From Sitta carolinensis (taxonomy: Eukaryota; Chordata; Aves; Passeriformes; Sittidae): 64,000 bases of DNA. Position numbers and translations under genes: made by a program. Of this stretch, positions 1 to 12,697 are shown in pieces. The stretch spans positions 21,057,001-21,121,000 of the forward strand of contig JAVUNC010000004.1 in NCBI GenBank assembly GCA_032173965.1, written 5' to 3'. Within the stretch, counting starts at the first letter, position 1. Each line of letters starts with the position of its first letter. The notes under the pieces were generated by a model, which ran no database searches, had not been told where the DNA came from, and saw only the letters and a program-made list of their open reading frames with translations.

Positions 1-470
1 GAATTAAAGATAAAATCCTACCCCTTGAACATTAGATTTAGTCTCCATAATGTTGTTGACACTGCTGATTTGCTTTTTGTCTTTATATACCTTTTAAAAG
101 CCATTATTGCAATTCTATGTTGCATGACATTTTGAGTAGCCTTTTATACCTGTTCAATGTGAATGCAAACAGATGTAATTTTATTAGGTTTTGATTAATG
201 CATTGTGTGCTCAGCAGTAAATCCCCAGAGAGGAGACAGGACTGTGAACTGTCATGGCAATCATCTTTATGAGAAGGGTAGAAGTGGTGAGTGAGTTTGC
301 AATGGGATTATCATAATTTCCTGTTTTATACATTTTTCTCAGTCTCAGTTTCAAATGGTTTTAGCTATCTGATTTCCATTAAAGTCAGTTGGAGTCATGT
401 GGCTTTAATACCACATGTCACTAGGCAATGCAGGTGAAATGATTGTGGATAGCGTAATTGTCTAAGAATT
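1..470. other. AT-rich non-coding sequence, nothing recognised
   Basis: I see no open frame of useful length, RNA gene or repeat family here. The base composition matches the rest of the unique sequence in the window. Confidence 0.6.
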
Positions 471-545
471 TTCAGAATCACAGAACATTATAGGTTGGAA
501 TTGACCCACAAGGCCTATCAAGTCCAGCTCTTAAGTGAATGGCCC
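471..545 (-). repeat. CR1 LINE, 3'-end fragment
   Basis: The start reads as the reverse complement of an avian CR1 3' terminus: CAGAATCACAGAA followed by GGTTGGAATTGACC and a stretch like ATCAAGTCCAGCTC. Only the last 70 or so bases of the element are recognisable, and it is diverged, so it is an old, heavily 5'-truncated copy. CR1 elements are non-LTR retrotransposons that normally insert as 3'-end fragments, so truncation is the expected state. The subfamily cannot be assigned by eye. Confidence 0.7.
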
Positions 546-3500
546 TTATATCCTTCCAGTAGATTTCTCATCTATGCTATATGCATAGACTTCATTGTGT
601 TTAAAATCTGATTTCTCCCTGGTATTAAACAAATTTAAAATAGCAAGCCTTGGAAGAACTTTTATAGTGAGTGTGGACAGCTTTTTAATTCTGGAAGGCT
701 AATAGCTACAGAACTCTAATAAAGCTAAAATAAACAGGTATGCTAGAATATCTGGTGTAATAATTGAGTGATAATAGCAGGATTCTGCTATTTTATGAGG
801 CTATGATCCTGATCCCAAACTATGAGGCTGAAGAATGAACACTTTATTCCAATATCAGAACTACATTATTACCTCATGAAACAGTGCAACAGCACACTAC
901 TGGTAAGATATGATTAGTATTAGTGTTACAGTAGCTTTTTGTACTTTTAAACTGTTTATCCAGCTTAGTGAAAATCTGATTAGAGCTATATGTAATTTAT
1001 GGATGCATAGGGTGAGATGGTAATGAGTTTGGTACTGGATAAATACGTAAAACAACACAAAACTGCATGAAACAGTTCTACTTTGAAAATATATTCACAT
1101 AACTTTGAAAGTAAAATGAAAAATAAGAGTAATAATGCTTTTTTTCTGTTTGCATACAGCTGTGGGACTATTGACTTACACTATGCCTTTAGTCACTCAG
1201 TGAGGTAAAATGCATAAAGCAGAAAATGCTGCCTTAGGGTTGGTTGATCTGCAAGCATCTATATTTTGCACTACTCATCTGAATAGTCATAATGAAGTCA
1301 ATGAAGCTACTCAGATATGCAAAAGTATCCATACATATTAGAAGATTCAGGGTCAGGATTGTAATTCCCTGTTGATCTTACTTAGAGTATTTTGATATTA
1401 GAAAATATGAATAAACCCTTCTCATTACCAAAGCTAAATGAACCTATGTTGGAAGGCAGTTGCTGGCTGTAGACTATCCACTCAAGCTGGGATAGTTACA
1501 CCATGCTAATGGCCAATGCAGAAAGCATGTTACATGCAGAGAATTATACCCTGCTTGTCACCTGTAGGCAGGCTCCACTTCATTCTTAGTCCAAGAATGC
1601 TTGTTTAAAATAACAAAACTCATGGCCTTCCTCTCTGTGCTGGTAAGCTAATTTGCTATAACAAATTCACCAATACTTTTTTGATAAGATGTCTTCTGCT
1701 GTCCAGCAATTAAACATCTCAGAAATTACCAGGTTCTTCTCTAGCTACTTTTCAAAAAGCGAACTGGTTGAAGAGGAATGATAAAAATCTATCTCCAGCT
1801 ATAATGAAATGTAAGTTTTTTTGAATTTAAATATCTACTTTGTGCATTATGGCATCTGTCCAGTTCATGAAAGATTTCACTACAAAATTAATTCAGTATA
1901 AAATATTATGAAGGACTAGCTACATTTGAGCATGCTTTCAATATTCAGAACAAGAAGAGAAATATCATACAATGATCCAACCAACTAACATATCCTTCCC
2001 ACATTATCTGGCTCAAAAATGTCTCTGAGAATAAATCTCTGCATCTCAACTTTTTCTTTTGTATGACCTGCACTGCTCTCCCTAAGTTCTGGTTAGCATT
2101 CTTCAGTCTTTTTCCCATGACCAGCTTACTCAAACTACACATAGGATATAAATTGCTTAAAGTGGAGTTAAGCTAGTGCTGTGGAAAACTAGTTTTTCTT
2201 CAGCAAAAACAAAATGCTGCAGTTTCCCGTGTGTGTTACTGCTGACACAACAGACACAGTTTCTTTTCACCTTCAGCTAGATACTGCAAGATGACAGTGT
2301 CATATTTCACTACTTGTGAAGGCAATAGAATACTTTGCCTTTTACATCTGTGTCTAACTATTAAAAAATTAATCCTACACAATCCCTGTGGGGTTGATAA
2401 GTTTTATCCTTCTCTTATGGATGAGACGGTAAATACCAAAAACTAAATTCTATTGATGTCCACAGAGGGTTTTTAAGGATTTTGTAGATCACAAAGTTAA
2501 GGAGTCTCTAGCTCCTAATTTTGTGGCCAGTCTAATGTCCTAAACTAACTAATAATAAATACATTTTACTGCTTCTCTTACAGAACCACAGATGATCCCC
2601 AAACATACTGGATTCAAAAGGGTATAATTTATCTGCTGCACTTGGTCTCCTCTAGGAGGCTATAAAACTGCATGAGTTTTCCTCTCTTATGGTTGTATTT
2701 TCCAGTTCCTTCCTTTTTCCATTGAAGAAGAAAGTAATACAGCCTAAAGCCCATTTGTAATTTAGGAAAAGTGAGAAGCTATTTTAATCTCTGTCTGATT
2801 AATCCTTTTTAGGATTTATCATTCAATTACTTTTGTGCTATGCAGCATTTGCCTATGGTAAGATGTAATACATGCAGTTTGGCACATAGTAAATGTAGGA
2901 AAACAATAGAATTCATAGTGTTTTAGCATGTCATTCAAAAATCAGCACTGCAATGTGAATGCCAGCTGCATCAAGCTGATGATACAATCATATCTGGGAA
3001 CAGGGTGATGTAGGTCTGTAGAAATCTGACTCAACATGTAACAATTTTAATGTGTCATCATACAAATAGTACACTGATCAAAAAGAAGGTGAAATATCCT
3101 ATGCTTTATCATGCTCTTCCAGAATATTTTTATTACCTTGCTACCTCTAACAAACATTTATTTCTACCAAATCTGACTTTGTCAGCAAATGAAAAAAAAA
3201 TACCATATACTAAGGCCAGCTGACACAGAGGGCTTTCATAGAAATTCTTAGACTCCTAAGTAAATAGGAAACATACAGAAATTGTTTATCAGGAGTTATC
3301 TGTGGCCTAGAATTTTTTTTGAGATTTCTAATTGGCCAAAGAAAAATCTGAATAATTTTAGAGTAATCAGTTGAAATCCAGCATCCAGCATGGCTTCCGG
3401 CTTTAACCTACCAGCATAAATAAAGCCAAAGGAACCAGTGACAGATGTCACTATTCTGTCAGATAAAATTCTGTCCATATTTTGCCTGCCTACCCAATCT

Positions 3501-4699
3501 TGTCAGCATGAGTAAATGCAAGATAAGATTAGAAAATCTCCGGCTGAAAGGTGTTACAGCAAGTATAGAGTGGAGCTGCATCTCTAAATGTGTGTAGCTG
3601 CATCCAGTTAGCAAAACTGTCTTATTAATGTGAAAACAAAAACCAACTAACCGACCGAAATACTTAGGGGATAACTCAGGTTTTGGGCATCACTTTCTTA
3701 CAGTTATCAATCATTATTGCTGATACCTTAGGTTTACAGCATAAGAATGGGTGTTTCATCCCACCTCAAACTAGATATCTGCAGCTAATATTTACACTGA
3801 TCTAGATTCCCTGTAAAAAAACTGAAGGAGGGAGTGGGTTAAAAGAAATTTTTAGACGATAAGTCATTTTTCCCTCAAGTGACCGCTAAATTCAAATCAG
3901 ACTCCCTGGAAGTGTCTATATGTCCCTAATGTCCATGGAGATCTTTATACAGGATAGACAGTTGCAGATACTTAAATGTAAGAGAATTTATTTTCCCTCA
4001 AGGAGTCTGGGCAGCAAGATGTGACTGGCAGAGTACTTTGCACAGTAGAGGGTGGTGCTTCCCTTACATTGTTTTTTGGAAAAGGTATTTGGTTCATGCT
4101 TTCAAGACATATAACTGGACCCATGTTAAAGAAAGCATTGCAGCAAGATATTTGGGCAGTTAAGAAAATGTATTTCTCCTTCTCCATCAATACTAAATGT
4201 TGGCATGTTTTTCAGCAGAGTGCTTTCATCAAGCTTTTCTGTTTTACATTGTTGTAACAGCTGATCTAACAAATGCTATTACCTTTCCTTGGTTTGTCTT
4301 AATTACATAAACACTTGTATTATGGAATCTGTTTTGCCTGATTTTCCCACAACCATATTTTGTATGTCTTCAGAATTATTTCTGAGAATTTTGTAGCCAA
4401 GTGACTTTACTATCCATACAGGTGTATATTTTCTGCCAATAATAAGGGGAAAATCAATCCAATGAAACACTTAAAATGTTCTACTGCACAGGGGACCATG
4501 TTGAGATTCACGAACAATAAATTCGGTTTCTGACTTAAGACAAATCATCCCATACACCCTCTGGTAAAAGGCAGAGTTAAAATAAATTCAGTACTTTAGT
4601 GTATTCAGTCTAAAAATCTTTAAAAGTCCATTCATGATTATGAATTGAAAGAGAAATTTCCAAATAATATAACTCACCTAGATATGTATTGGAAACATG
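546..4699. other. AT-rich non-coding sequence without recognised genes
   Basis: About 4 kb with only short open frames (60-78 codons), none with recognisable protein features. The two frames that overlap on opposite strands near 3.97-4.26 kb are typical chance ORFs. I see no RNA gene or known mobile element. Confidence 0.6.
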
Positions 4700-4755
4700 G
4701 TAGTAAATTGCACTTAAAGGCCCCTACAAACCTCAACTAATATATGATTCTATGT
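4700..4755 (+). repeat. CR1 LINE 3' terminal scrap
   Basis: The sequence AAAGGCCCCTACAAACCTCA followed by ATGATTCTATG is a diverged match to the last 40-50 bases of an avian CR1 in plus orientation, including the ATTCTATG-type tail. It lies about 80 bases upstream of a second, longer CR1 in the same orientation. It could be a separate insertion or a piece of the same one after rearrangement. Confidence 0.55.
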
Positions 4756-4837
4756 TTTTGTGACAGGTGGAGTTCACATCACCACTTACAGCATTATGCA
4801 CTGCACCCACACTCTTGGAAAACAGAACTTACTGGAG

Positions 4838-5204
4838 CAGTCCCCACATTCTTCTCTGCCGTGCAACCCTATCACTCTCTACAACTGCCTGAAGAGAGGG
4901 TGTAGTGAGGTGGAGGTCGATCTTTTCTGTCAGTGACAGGACAAGAGGAAATGGCCTCAAGTTGTGCCAGGGGAGGTTTAGATTGATTATTTGGAAAACT
5001 TTCTTAACTGGAAGGGTGGTCAGGAATTGGAACAATCGGCCCAGGGAAGTAAGGAAATCACCATCACCAAAAGTGTTAAAACAATGAGTGGATGTGGAAC
5101 ATGGAGACATGGGCTCATAGTGAAGAACATGGCAGTGCTGAGTCAACAGACAGACTTGATGATCTACAAGGTCTTTTATAATCCTAATGATTCTATGATT
5201 CTGT
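4838..5204 (+). repeat. CR1 LINE, 3'-end fragment
   Basis: Matches the final 370 bases or so of avian CR1 in plus orientation. Landmarks in order are a stretch like GACAGGACAAGAGGAAATGG near 4.94 kb, AGGGTGGTCAGGAATTGGAA near 5.02 kb, GACTTGATGATCTACAAGGT near 5.15 kb, and the tail ATTCTATGATTCTGTG that ends the element. It is 5' truncated with many substitutions, so it cannot code. The 146-codon reverse-strand frame overlapping it (4829-5269) is a by-product of the repeat and of the adjoining GAT microsatellite, which reads as poly-Leu/Ser. The tail runs straight into the microsatellite. Confidence 0.9.
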
Positions 5205-5272
5205 GATGATGATGATGATGATGATGATAACAACAACAACAATAATGATAGGAATAGTAACAACAACAAAAA
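5205..5272. repeat. (GAT)8 microsatellite passing into (AAC)n
   Basis: Eight perfect GAT units at 5205-5228 follow the CR1 tail without a break and then pass into imperfect AAC/AAT repeats. The position suggests the microsatellite grew from the CR1 tail, which ends in ATGATTCTGTGAT. Confidence 0.9.
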
Positions 5273-6347
5273 TAAAACTCATTCAGGGACTTTTTGAATG
5301 TGGAAACCAATTTACTAAACTCATTGTTTCAGGATAAGTAGCAAGACAGATATATTTGGAGAATGCATTATTTTGTTACTGAAAAGGTTGGATGTTCTAG
5401 TAAATGAAAAATACCTTCATTTTGCATTTGACAATTATTTTTAAATTTGAAAAAGTATACATAATTTGTCTATTTATATATATTTACTTATTTATTACAT
5501 ATTTGTATTAAATGCCAATTCCAATCTATAGAATATATTCCTTTTTACTCAGAAGACTATTGTAAATGAGAATGTAAAATTATAAATAAAGCATATTTTC
5601 ACAAGAGTACAATTTTAATTTGTCATTTTTAGTTCTACTAATGTGAAAATCCCTGGGTTTAGTTTTGACTGTAACTAGACCTAAACTGAAATTGGTGTTT
5701 TGCACAATCATCAGTTACATCTATAAAGGTGCACCTTAATGAAGCATACTTTTTTATTTCTTACTAATTACAATTAGAGTTCAAAGTTCCACTATGATTA
5801 GTGTTTGATTATCGTAGTGCTTTGTGAATAACAATATAATGACTTAATTTACAATAGAAAATATATAAAAACAATTATTTTTAAAAACATGTAAAATATA
5901 TAAAATTAGAAATAATTAAAAAGCAAATAATGTTTACCTTTATATATCCTTTTAACATCACCCAGTAAAACTTGACTGTGCTTTCATTTGCATCAAAATT
6001 CCATTCTGGAAAAGCATCTAGTTGCATTTGGACCTAATGCTTGTCACAATCTTTATCTGGAACTATTCTCTTTGTGTAAGTATTATGGATAATATTATTT
6101 CAAATCCATCAACAAAAATCGTCAACACACTTTTCAGTTATATACAGACATTTTGCTTAAAGGATTGGTAGGGGATTTTCTTAATACAGTACCTGCTAAA
6201 GCTGCCTAGCTGTAAACTCTGAAGGAATTTGCAACGTTCACAGACATCAATAAAGCTACATAGACCATTATCAAAACCCAAGTACTTCACATCTTTGGGA
6301 TTTCTGGTATTCAGTGCAAACCATCCTTTCCTTCTTATTTTATAATA

Positions 6348-6348
<1 letters not shown>

Positions 6349-6381
<33 letters not shown>
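6349..6381. repeat. Poly(A) run, 33 bases
   Basis: An uninterrupted run of 33 A residues. Such a run could be the tail of a retrocopy, but I recognise no parent gene in the sequence just upstream. A plain homopolymer expansion is the simpler reading. Confidence 0.9.
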
Positions 6382-6383
<2 letters not shown>

Positions 6384-6450
6384 TTCTTTAAGCTATTTAA
6401 AGGTTAGTTTTGTGATTGTCTTAAGAGCTAAACTCTTGCCTTTCAAGGAA

Positions 6451-6476
6451 CATACATACATACATATACATACATA
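6451..6476. repeat. (CATA)n microsatellite
   Basis: A short tetranucleotide repeat with one interruption, lying just upstream of the minus-strand CR1. Confidence 0.85.
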
Positions 6477-6506
6477 AAAGTAGCCATCTTCTGGGCCAGG
6501 TTTCAT

Positions 6507-7298
6507 AGATTGGTTTGGATTGGTAGAGATATTCATCTAGACCATCCAGTCCAACCCCCTTCCATGGGCAAGGACATCTTTCACCCCATCCAGTTTGAAA
6601 TTGAATACTACCAATGATGACACATCAACAATTTCTCTGGGCAAGCTGTTCAGGTGTCTCACCAACCTCATTATAAAAAATTTCCTCCTTATGTCCAGCC
6701 TAACTCTACAGTTTAAAAATATTGCTCCTTGTTCTATATTTCTATTTTTGCCATATTTGTTCTATATTCTATGTTTGCCATGGCAAAAAAAACAAATGCT
6801 TTGTTCTTCTTTTTTATAAGCACACTTTAAGTACTCAGAGACCACAATAAGGTCTTGCCAGGGCCTTGTCTATTTTGAACAACCAACGCTCTCTCAGCCT
6901 ACCCTCAGAGGAGTGGTGTTCCAGCTCTCTGATCATTTCTGTGACTCTCCACTGGACCTGCTCTAATAGGCCCATGTCTTTCTTGCACTGGGTACCTCAG
7001 AGCTGGATGCAGTACTACAGATCGGATCTTATGAGAGAGGTGTAGAGCAGCAGAATCCCTTCCCTCAACCTCTGGACCATGCTTCTTTTGATGTATGGAG
7101 ATGATTTGCTTTCTGGACTGGAAGCACACAGTACTGGGTCATGACCAATCTTTTATTCTTCGGTACCCCAAGTCCTTCTCTGCATGTGTCTCCTTGATTA
7201 ATTCATCCTCCAATCTGTACTGATGTTGGGGACTACTCCAACTCAAGTGCAGGACATTGCACTAGATCCTGTTGAATTTCTTGAGTTTCACGTGGTCC
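6507..7298 (-). repeat. CR1 LINE, about 790-bp 3' fragment
   Basis: A long minus-strand CR1. On the plus strand it begins with the inverted 3' end (TCATAGATTGGTTTGGATTG) and continues through the usual landmarks: CCAGTCCAACCCCCTTCC, the LTR-independent 3' UTR region, CTCCACTGGACCTGCTCTAA near 6.95 kb, GAGCTGGATGCAGTAC near 7.0 kb, and the end of the reverse transcriptase reading frame with a stretch like CAGGACATTGCACT near 7.25 kb. The upstream break is near 7298. Substitutions and indels are numerous. The open frames at 6595-6819 and 6905-7129 lie within it and are remnants or chance frames, not genes. Confidence 0.92.
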
Positions 7299-8850
7299 TG
7301 TAGAAGCAGTGGCCTGTGGCAACCATCCCTGGCCTTGAAGGAGAGAAGTCCTGTGTTAGGAGAGCAAACTTGTCTGTTCTCTTGGGGAAAAAAAAATTGT
7401 ATACCAGAGGAATGACTGCAGCATAAAAACCCTTTGTGTGAATGTTTCTCTTTACCTTCTGAATGATGGGAAGGTGGCTTGTTTGAGTGAATGGCTGATA
7501 TTAAACAGAAAGATACTGCTGCCAGTGTTTGTTAGTGTGGTGTTTTGTCTTTCCTTATGAACATTCCCAAGACTTTCTTAAACTTCTCCATAGTGAGAAA
7601 ACATATAAATACTAGGTGGTGTGCAATAAGTGGATCTGAGAGAGAAGCAGTGGTCTCTCTTCTCCAATGCTGCTGCATGCCCATAGTCTGTCAGTTTCAT
7701 GTGGATGACATCCCATTTCTTATATAACAACTGCGCATCAGCTTGGTTGATCTGCAGATTTACTGAGAAAGGGCACTATTTTAATCAAAATATTTGAATA
7801 ATGTTGGTTCCCCAGGCAGACCTTTGAGGTGTTGACCTTTAATGCAAGCACCACAAGGTGTTCTATACCTACATCCTCAGCAGGAAAGGGGAGAGAACAA
7901 CTTTTGAAAGAAACTGCTTGTGGGTTGAGATAAAGGACAGTGAAAGAATACTCAGCAGTTACCATAAAACACTGCTATTGGTTTCTGAAGAGAAATGTAT
8001 CAATGCAGCACTTTCATGTGGCCTGGAAAATTCTGAAATATAAATGGATGTCTGGAATAGTAGCAAATTCTCACCATCTTTAGAAGTGCTTCTGATTTAC
8101 ATGCATAATATTTTTATATCGCAATGTGTCTGAAAACTCACCAATATTTTGATGTTGCTTTTCCTTAAAGAAGTAGAAAGTGATGTGCTGATAGGCCTTA
8201 CCATATCCTACATAAGGTCTGGGAGTGAATGTGAAGAGAAATGATTTAAACCTCTACTTTTGAAAAGAATTGATCTTTAGCTTTAGGGAGGTTTCTTAAG
8301 AGTAAAAAAAAAATTCCTTCATAAAATGAAAGGTCAAAAGTAAAAGGATATTTTTCTGTAATCAATTTTTTTTCTTCATAGAGAATGAATGCATTTTCTG
8401 TAGAGTCACAACCAGTTGCAAAATTTAGCTACTAAGGACAGGCTAGGGTAGTAAATAGTCGTAAGCTTTGTTTGGTAGCAGGCTGTTTCACTTCTTGCAC
8501 TTTATTGTTTGTTTCCTTAGTATATACAGAAAGACAAAATACATATTTAATGTGTTCTGTATATCACTTATTCTTTATTAGACAATATCTCAACAATCAG
8601 TATGATTTTCAATTACTTTACTTTTCTGTTTCTGACTAAAATACCTTTTCTTCAGTCCATGATTAGACCATCATTAAGATGAGAATGAAAGAAAAAAAAA
8701 AAAAAATCAGTTTAGACAGCATTTTTTTCAAAATCTTTGTTCTTAAACAATGTAAAAATTGGAAAGAACTCATATTGCTCTAGTATTTTACAGAAGAAGA
8801 GAGGCAGATGCTCACAAGAAGACAAAAGTACAAAACCCAAGTTGAACATT
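7299..8850. other. Non-coding sequence, nothing recognised
   Basis: About 1.5 kb of AT-rich sequence with short overlapping open frames on both strands (60-75 codons) that show no protein-like features. I see no RNA gene. The first hundred bases beyond the CR1 (7.30-7.36 kb) are slightly GC-richer but not recognised. Confidence 0.55.
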
Positions 8851-9516
8851 GTCACAGATCACTGCTAGCTGGTCAGTGGTGAGGCAAGAGGCAGTGGTGC
8901 CACAACATTCCAGAAGCATGTCCCTGGGGAAGCCACTTGGAGGCACACACACTCACAGCACAAGATAGATCTTTGTAATCCCTGACAGCTAAAAAGTAGG
9001 AAGGGTCTTCATATGGAGTTCCACAGAAAAGGTTTCTTCCACACACATGTGAAAGGATCCAGGGACAAAGACAAGGGGACAGCAGAGGATCCAGGCGTTA
9101 AGTATAGGGTCAAGGGAGGGCAGAGCAGAGCACCAGGGTCCAATGGGCTGAGGGCTCAGGGGCGGCACAAGGGTGGGGCAGAGGGTTGGAGGCACTAGGG
9201 AAGCAGGGGGCGGGGAACTGCAGGAAAATGGGGCCAGTGGGAAAGCAGGGAAGGGAGAACACTCTAGGGGACAGACATATCAGAAATAAAGCGGGTGGAG
9301 AGGCCAACAGGCCAACCGGGGAGGTAGAAGTGGGGTATATTTGCATAAAAAGAAAAGAACCTTGGGAGATGCATCTACCTTGTCACCCTAACCAAGGGAG
9401 AATTTTTTCACCGAGGGTTTGTCCCTCCAAGGGACCTCAATGGATTCCATTTCCTTAGGTCTGCCAACCTCCACAGAACATGAGGAACTGTTTGCAGCTA
9501 CAGTCTAATGCTGGAC
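8851..9516 (+). repeat. GC-rich block, possibly an ERV LTR or internal fragment
   Basis: A G-rich stretch (strongest at about 9050-9330) stands out sharply from the AT-rich surroundings. It contains a purine-rich run, an AATAAA at 9285-9290, and the motif GTATATTTGCATAAAA at about 9335. It resembles multi-copy ERV-derived sequence I have seen in songbird genomes, but I cannot name the family, and I find no matching TG...CA ends with a target-site duplication. The four open frames here (61-90 codons, both strands) are side effects of high GC. Element limits are approximate. Confidence 0.4.
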
Positions 9517-12500
9517 ACAAAAAACACTGTTCTTTCTCTATTTCTAGTAATTATAGTTATTGCAACATGCTGAAAAATAATTCACAATTGACTCTTTTGT
9601 AACGTGCATACACACAGACAAGCATCTTTTTTCAGACATGGATCTTGTACTTTGTATCTCACAAGAAAATTTGGAATAATATATGTCTCACAAAACTACC
9701 TTGATGATTGTAAAGTGAGCTAAAATCCTTCAATGGATAAAATAGGTGGGTGGAAGGTATAAATATGTTTCTGGAAAGGGATTAACTCATTAAATATTGT
9801 ATTATCAAGCTAATGCATTTTGAGGATAATTAAAAATATTATAAAAATATTTCCCACAGAATATGTAGAAGGGATTTTAGTCAGTTCTGATAATTTTAAT
9901 TGTGCTAGTCTGTACTAGAATAAATGCCATGAAAATATGCCATGAAATTATATTCCTGTGTCAGAATTTTCCTATCTAACCTCAGACAAAAATGTACTGG
10001 ATTACAAATTTTTCTAAGGTTAGAATTCAAGCAACATCTTACAAAATTATTTATTCCCCTTTCCATGTTTTTTTGTTATTTTTAACAGCTATTGATCTAC
10101 TTGGACTATGTCAAAGTTTACAAAAAACTGAGTCAGCTTGTAATGAAGTGTTGAGTTCATGCTGTGTCTTTTACTTATATGTGAAATGTTTCCCTTTTGT
10201 CCGTTTTTTTGACTTTTCATTTATACAGTTTAAACGTTTTTTTTGCATAATATTAGCTATTGGGTGAGACCACAGAACTAGAGCAGTTTATAGTCAAATT
10301 TCTGGTGTTTCTCTAATGGTCTAATGATCTTCTTGTCTGTTTATTAGTAAGCCAATGTAAACTAATCAAACCCTGAAACAATAGCTCATAGTAATCTGAA
10401 GACATTGATTAAGACAATAACCAGTGGTATCCACTCCATCCCTCTAATTCATGAGAGAGATGTTAAGTGACCATGCTTTGAAACTTGCTTCGCAGTGTTC
10501 TTTTTGGATGAAAGGATGAAACCTGTCATTTACTGTCCTTTCTACTGAGAAAGGTCTTTTTAATTTCCTGGGAACAGACATGTTCTATTTGATGAATGAC
10601 AGAAAAACTCATCTGTTTCATGAAAATCATAACTTTTTAAAATATCAGCTTAAGAAAACTGATGAACTTTGAGTTCCAATAAACTCTTTTTTTTCTGTAT
10701 TTTCTTTAATAATAGCACAGCCCTTTGTTTTTTGATACTGCCCTGCAATTCAAAGTCTATCATCCCAAATCCGTATTTCAAAGACTGATAAAAATACTCC
10801 ATAAATACTTGTACTACAGGGAAAAATCAAATTCACTTGAACCATCAGAATAGCAGAACCTTGTTTTCAGCAAGTTTCAGAAATCTATCTTAAATTTGTG
10901 AGCAACTTATCAACCTTCACTCAGTTACTTGAATACCAGTATATCAAGAATATGTCAGTTCAGTTCAGAAAATCCAAAATGACACCTCCTTTAAAAAATC
11001 TGAGAAGTATCTGTGTTCGAATAAGCAACCTGTCTACCCAGTGTACATGTTCACACATCTCCATGTTTGTCTATTTCAATAGTTTCATGTTTTCCAGTGT
11101 GCATTACTGAATACATTATTGCATGATTTTGTGAAAATGGATTGTGAATCAACTTCTTATTTGTCCAGAGAGTCACATAAACTAAATTATCATTAAAAAA
11201 AAAAAAAAAATTGAGACAATTTGAAGTATGCAACCGAGTCTAACAATGTGGTAAATATGTTCATGGATTTGGGGTGGAACATTTTCATTTGCTTTTATTT
11301 GAAAACAAATATCCAATAACATGAAATCTTTGCAATGGATGGGAAATGTCAGGTTTAGATTATCCTCTTTTTAGTTGTCATCATTCCTATAGTGACCCAG
11401 ATATGTCATTTTCTGAGTATCTAAACACAAGCTGAGCTGTGAACCTTCCAAGGAACAATTCTCTTCCAAGCTTCAGATTTAAAATTTTAGTAAGCAGTTT
11501 TTAGAACTGTCTACCTTGACAAAACTAAATACATAAGAAAGAATATATTCTAAAAAGAGGAAATTGAAGAAATAAAATACATAAGAAAGAAAACTTTGGA
11601 TTTTTTCTTTTTTTTTTCCTGAAGGAAAACTGCCATTTTAAAAAGCAAGTTAAGCTGGTTTCTGCAACTGATCAAATAATTGAAAAAAATTTCAAATATA
11701 TCTTCATCACTTCTCTTTGTGGCACATTGTACACAACCTTCTAATGAATTAAAGCTTTTTCTTCTGAATAGAATAGCCTACTAATCACTTATACTTGACA
11801 TACTTGCCCCTAATCTTATGTTGAGACATGGAACATAAATTGAGAGTATTGTTCATTATTTTCTGATGATTATTTGATTAGTAATAAGAGTTTATCTTTT
11901 TTAACCAGAACTTATGTTATATATTGAATAGAGAAGATCCAAAAAATGTCTCCAATTTAACGGAGTTGAAATTGGGTGGAGAAGATGAAATGGAAGCAGA
12001 TGTTCAATATGCTACACAGTTCTCCATCAAATGCATCAGCCTTTATTATTCACCTGTTATCCCAAATTATGATTATTTTGCCCAGTCTCAATATGCAGTT
12101 TTCCACTGTAGCAGTTCCAAAGGTTTTTAAAACTTTCACAGATTTTTCTTAGTTATCTGATGGAAACTACTCTCAACAGAATTTTAGATACTGCAAATTT
12201 CAGCACAACACAGTATAATCAAAATCATTTCTCTTCATAATTGTATTGCTCAAAAACGCATTCTTATTCTCACTGCATTTCAATGCACCTTGTGATGAAA
12301 ATAACTAGTGTCACACAGAGGTCAATACATCTTTCATACGGGATTATAATTAAATTTTATAAAATATTAACACCCAAAGCTAAGTGAGAGGAAAACATTT
12401 ATAGTCCATTTTCTGCTTTCAAAAAAATTAAGAATTTCTACATAAATTATGATTCTGTATCACTCAAGAGTTCACTTTGATCTCCAAGTTACAAGACCAG

Positions 12501-12697
12501 AAAAAAGAAGTTGGAGACTTTTAGCTAACAGATTAATTTAGAACACACATATGCGTGCACACACACAGAGCAGTTTATACTTAGAAAGAAAAAAGTTGCA
12601 AACCCCAAAAATCTTTCCATGGCTTTGAAGAAAATCTCAAACTCCTCTATCTTTCATCTAGCATCCTCATCCTTAACATGATTTTTATTACTACAGG
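9517..12697. other. AT-rich non-coding sequence
   Basis: About 3.2 kb without a supported gene. A 16-base poly(A) run lies at 11195-11210. A 17-bp direct repeat (AAATACATAAGAAAGAA) occurs at 11527-11543 and 11575-11591. A short CA-rich tract lies near 12.55 kb. The 91-codon frame at 9992-10267 is rich in Phe, Leu and Cys, as random AT-rich sequence would give, and matches nothing I know. Confidence 0.6.
11527..11591. repeat. 17-bp direct repeat pair, 48-bp offset
   Basis: Two identical copies of AAATACATAAGAAAGAA at 11527-11543 and 11575-11591. They are probably a small local duplication. No family is recognised. Confidence 0.7.

Larger units (their letters stand above)
5273..6506. other. 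Very AT-rich non-coding sequence
   Basis: No gene or known element is visible apart from the poly(A) and CATA simple repeats listed separately. The part around 5.4-5.95 kb is extremely AT-rich. Confidence 0.6.

Noticed and set aside
4829..5269. 146-codon minus-strand frame starting with poly-Leu and poly-Ser
   Set aside because: The Leu/Ser runs are the translated microsatellite and the rest is antisense CR1.
6138..6381. Retrocopy or processed pseudogene ending at the 33-base poly(A)
   Set aside because: No parent gene is recognisable upstream and I see no flanking duplication.
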